A stretch of DNA of 19,794 bases from Fomitopsis serialis (lineage: Eukaryota > Basidiomycota > Agaricomycetes > Polyporales > Fomitopsidaceae): contig NW_025955580.1 in NCBI RefSeq assembly GCF_022376445.1, positions 1 through 19,794 on the forward strand, in the 5' to 3' direction. Shown piece by piece: positions 17,989 to 19,794 of the stretch (the first letter of the stretch is position 1; every line of letters begins with the position of its first letter). The position numbers and the translations under genes are program-made. Under the pieces are notes generated by a model. The model made no database searches and was not told the DNA's origin. It saw only the letters and a program-made list of their open reading frames with translations.

Positions 17989-18783
17989 TCATGCCTGGCC
18001 ATAGGAGTGGGCGGCGTCGCTGTACGGGTAGGGCGCTTTGGACTGCATGAGGCCCTGGTTGACGTCGGTCGAGGTGAGCTTGTACGGGCCCTGCCAGAAG
18101 TCGGACTCGTCCTCGAGCTGCTCGACGTACCGCCGGATGACCACCACGATGTCTGCGCCTGCATCAGCAACCCCCACAACTCGCACAGAAACGGAGACTC
18201 ACAGAGGTGGACGAGGATCTCGACGGCGACGATGACGGTGGCGACGATCTTGCCCGCGGTGCTGACGTGCGTGTCGCAGTCGTCGATCTTGACGGCGCCG
18301 TTCTCGTTGACGATGCAGGAGGTGGTGATGTTCTTCTCGGAGTAGAGGGTGTAGAGGAAGAGGGCGGCGGAGACGAGGGAGCCGATGAAGAGGAAGATGG
18401 ACATGAAGGAGTACGACTTGACGAACCGCCGGTTGCGCGTGATGGAGCCGATGAACCTGGGCGCGACCGCATCAGCACGCAGGGTAGAGTGGAGGAAAGA
18501 AGGGAGACTCACCCGAAGAACGACGTCAGGGCCATGAGCGTGAAGATCGAGCCTACGACGATGAGGATGATCTCGGTCCGCTTGGGGACGTTGGTGTAGC
18601 CATCCGCCTTCGTGAGGATCACTGTGCGAGCGGTGAGTGGATATCCACAGGCCACAAATGATAGGAACGTACGGTGAACACCAAACCAGGCTATTGCAGC
18701 GAGGAAGCCCGCGGAGAGGAATGAGAGGAGGGAGAAGAGGAAGACGCGCGGACGGGAATGCAACAGCAGAAATGGCGGGACAT
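17989..18783 (-). CDS. fungal tetraspan membrane protein (four exons, one apparent 1-base deletion near the start)
   Basis: Exons on the minus strand: 18783-18673, 18621-18513, 18456-18203 and 18152-17989. The introns of 51, 56 and 50 bases have GTACGT or GTGAGT donors and CAG acceptors. The product, about 212 residues, has four hydrophobic segments: VFLFSLLSFLSAGFLAAIAW, IILIVVGSIFTLMALTSFF, MSIFLFIGSLVSAALFLYTL, and VATVIVAVEILVHL continuing into IVVVI. A short loop between the third and fourth has two Cys (TTSC, DDC), and the tail is polar. This is the architecture of four-pass tetraspan proteins abundant in mushroom fungi. The N-terminus MSRHFCCCIPVR, with a cysteine cluster that could be palmitoylated, is in a different frame from the first helix. 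One base appears to be missing at about 18745-18751. Its role in membrane organisation is inferred from the family type. Confidence 0.75.
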
Positions 18784-19035
18784 GGCGGGTTCAGGTGCGT
18801 GCGTCACTCGATGGTCGTTTCACTCAGGCTCGTCGAAAGGCAGAAAGTCGGAAACTGGGTAAAGTCGGGCGCGCGTACAATGACTTGGAATGAAGAAAGT
18901 CTTTGCGAAATGCGCCCCGAGGAAAACGTGCAGTCAGGGGAGAAGGGAGAAAAGGAGAACGGGTGGGGAACACGAGATGGCTGGCAGGCATGACGAGGTA
19001 TGTTATATAGACTCGCGTGTGGTCGCGCGGTGATC
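18784..19035. promoter_or_regulatory. 252-base divergent intergenic region
   Basis: This spacer separates the tetraspan start (minus) from the tentative gene starting at 19036 (plus). TATATAG near 19007, about 28 bases before the plus ATG, is the only TATA-like element I see. If both gene models hold, it is a shared bidirectional promoter; if the right-hand model fails, it is simply the tetraspan promoter. Confidence 0.3.
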
Positions 19036-19794
19036 ATGGCAGTGCAGCAAGCGGTGCGCTCAACAGGAGGAGGCGCACAGATGCTGGCCGCAAACCGATC
19101 GGGCGGGCTCGCCTCCTGCTCCTCCAAAATTGGCAGTCCATCAATTCCTCGGTACGTACGGCGCTGCGCAGCCTCCGCTCTGCTGCGCCTCCCGCTGTTT
19201 TCCTCAGTCCACCAGGCTGCAATGCACTCATTGCACACTGCATATCGGTGGTACGCGCCCTTTGCTCGACGGCTGGCGACCACGATGCACTAATAGTACG
19301 CATCCCGCAGGCCCTCAAGCGTCGGGAAGGCATCACCAGCCTTGTTTCGAAAGCTTCCCCAGCGAGCCGTGCGCGCCCGGATCGCCATATCAACCGACTC
19401 GGGCTGAACTGGTGTCGACCGACCGTACTGGACGGAACTCAAGTGCACGACGAACTGTATCCGAGGAGTACCCGAGGGCGGTGCGGGACGTGCGCCATCC
19501 AAGGCTGTCTGATTCTGAAATATCGCTCATCCTTGGGCGCGCGGGCGCAGTCTGGAGGCGATGAATCCTTGGTTGTAACCCTTCATCGCTTTGGGAATGT
19601 GCTGGTTCGTGTCAAGCGGGACGACATGATCGCATTCAGGTACACCGCGCAATGCGGTACTTATGCTGGGTACTGGTATGTAGGACTCTCGGCGAGCGTT
19701 ACAGTGAGGTGGTGTCTCATTCTCGCAGCTCATATGACCGACTCTGACCTCACTGCCCCTAGACCAGACGAATGCGCTGCTCTCGAGTCAGCGC
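19036..19794 (+). CDS. tentative unrecognised spliced gene, probably running off the right edge
   Basis: Three exons join in one frame: 19036-19151 (ATG GCA GTG...), 19208-19250, and from 19311 to at least 19675. Introns are 19152-19207 (GTACGT...TTTTCCTCAG, 56 bases) and 19251-19310 (GTACGC...CACTAAT...CCCGCAG, 60 bases, with a good branch site). The product includes NALIAHCISVALKRREGITS, RCGTCAIQGC and VTLHRFGNVLVRVKRDDMIAF; I recognise no family. At 19676-19728 there is a further intron-like segment (GTATGT...TCTCGCAG); splicing it gives a stop at 19745-19747, while reading through keeps the frame open to the edge. Competing open frames exist on both strands, and the minus strand has an ATG frame at 19733-19527. 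The agreement of two consensus introns with one frame is the main support. Confidence 0.35.

Noticed and set aside
17532..18512. 326-codon minus-strand open frame
   Set aside because: Only its first part (exon 3 of the tetraspan gene) is real; the rest reads through an intron into the wrong frame and loses all membrane-protein character.
1..19794. CRISPR array, bacterial operon or riboswitch
   Set aside because: Short spliceosomal introns throughout show a eukaryotic genome; no regularly spaced repeat array is present.

Overview
The window looks like nuclear DNA of a filamentous basidiomycete, most likely an Agaricomycete. It is GC-rich. The genes I can model are split by very short introns (44-61 bases, GTRNGT...YAG), and several products resemble families common in mushroom-forming fungi: a Ty3-type gag, a four-helix tetraspan protein starting MSRHFCCC, and a small CsbD-like protein. 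All assignments come from reading the sequence; no database search was run.

Layout. 1-2970 is the 5' part of an LTR retrotransposon on the minus strand: the start of pol with an aspartic-protease DSG motif at the left edge, then gag with a CCHC zinc knuckle and a Gly-rich region, then a leader with short repeats. 3217-4008 is an unrecognised plus-strand ORF, divergent from gag, with a likely 60-base intron and the same CTTCCG/CTCCG word bias as the element. 4009-8546 has no convincing gene; it holds an inverted pair of about 110-base repeats and two strong hairpins. 8547-10830 is a complete five-exon gene for a zinc-finger nuclear protein. It is followed by an orphan ORF (11207-11839), a degenerate copy of the zinc-finger gene with all four introns still recognisable (12402 to about 13950), and a further fragment with a similar finger block (15208-15791). 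On the minus strand lie a three-exon CsbD-like gene (16537-15877) and a four-exon tetraspan gene (18783-17989). A tentative spliced gene runs off the right edge (from 19036).

Two themes stand out. First, a zinc-finger regulator appears to have been duplicated locally and is decaying copy by copy. Second, the minus-strand genes (gag/pol, CsbD-like, tetraspan) are each interrupted by apparent single-base deletions, mostly in short C runs of the plus strand. The largest plus-strand gene is intact. Because two of the interrupted genes look like ordinary host genes, base-calling or assembly error should be excluded before calling anything here a pseudogene.
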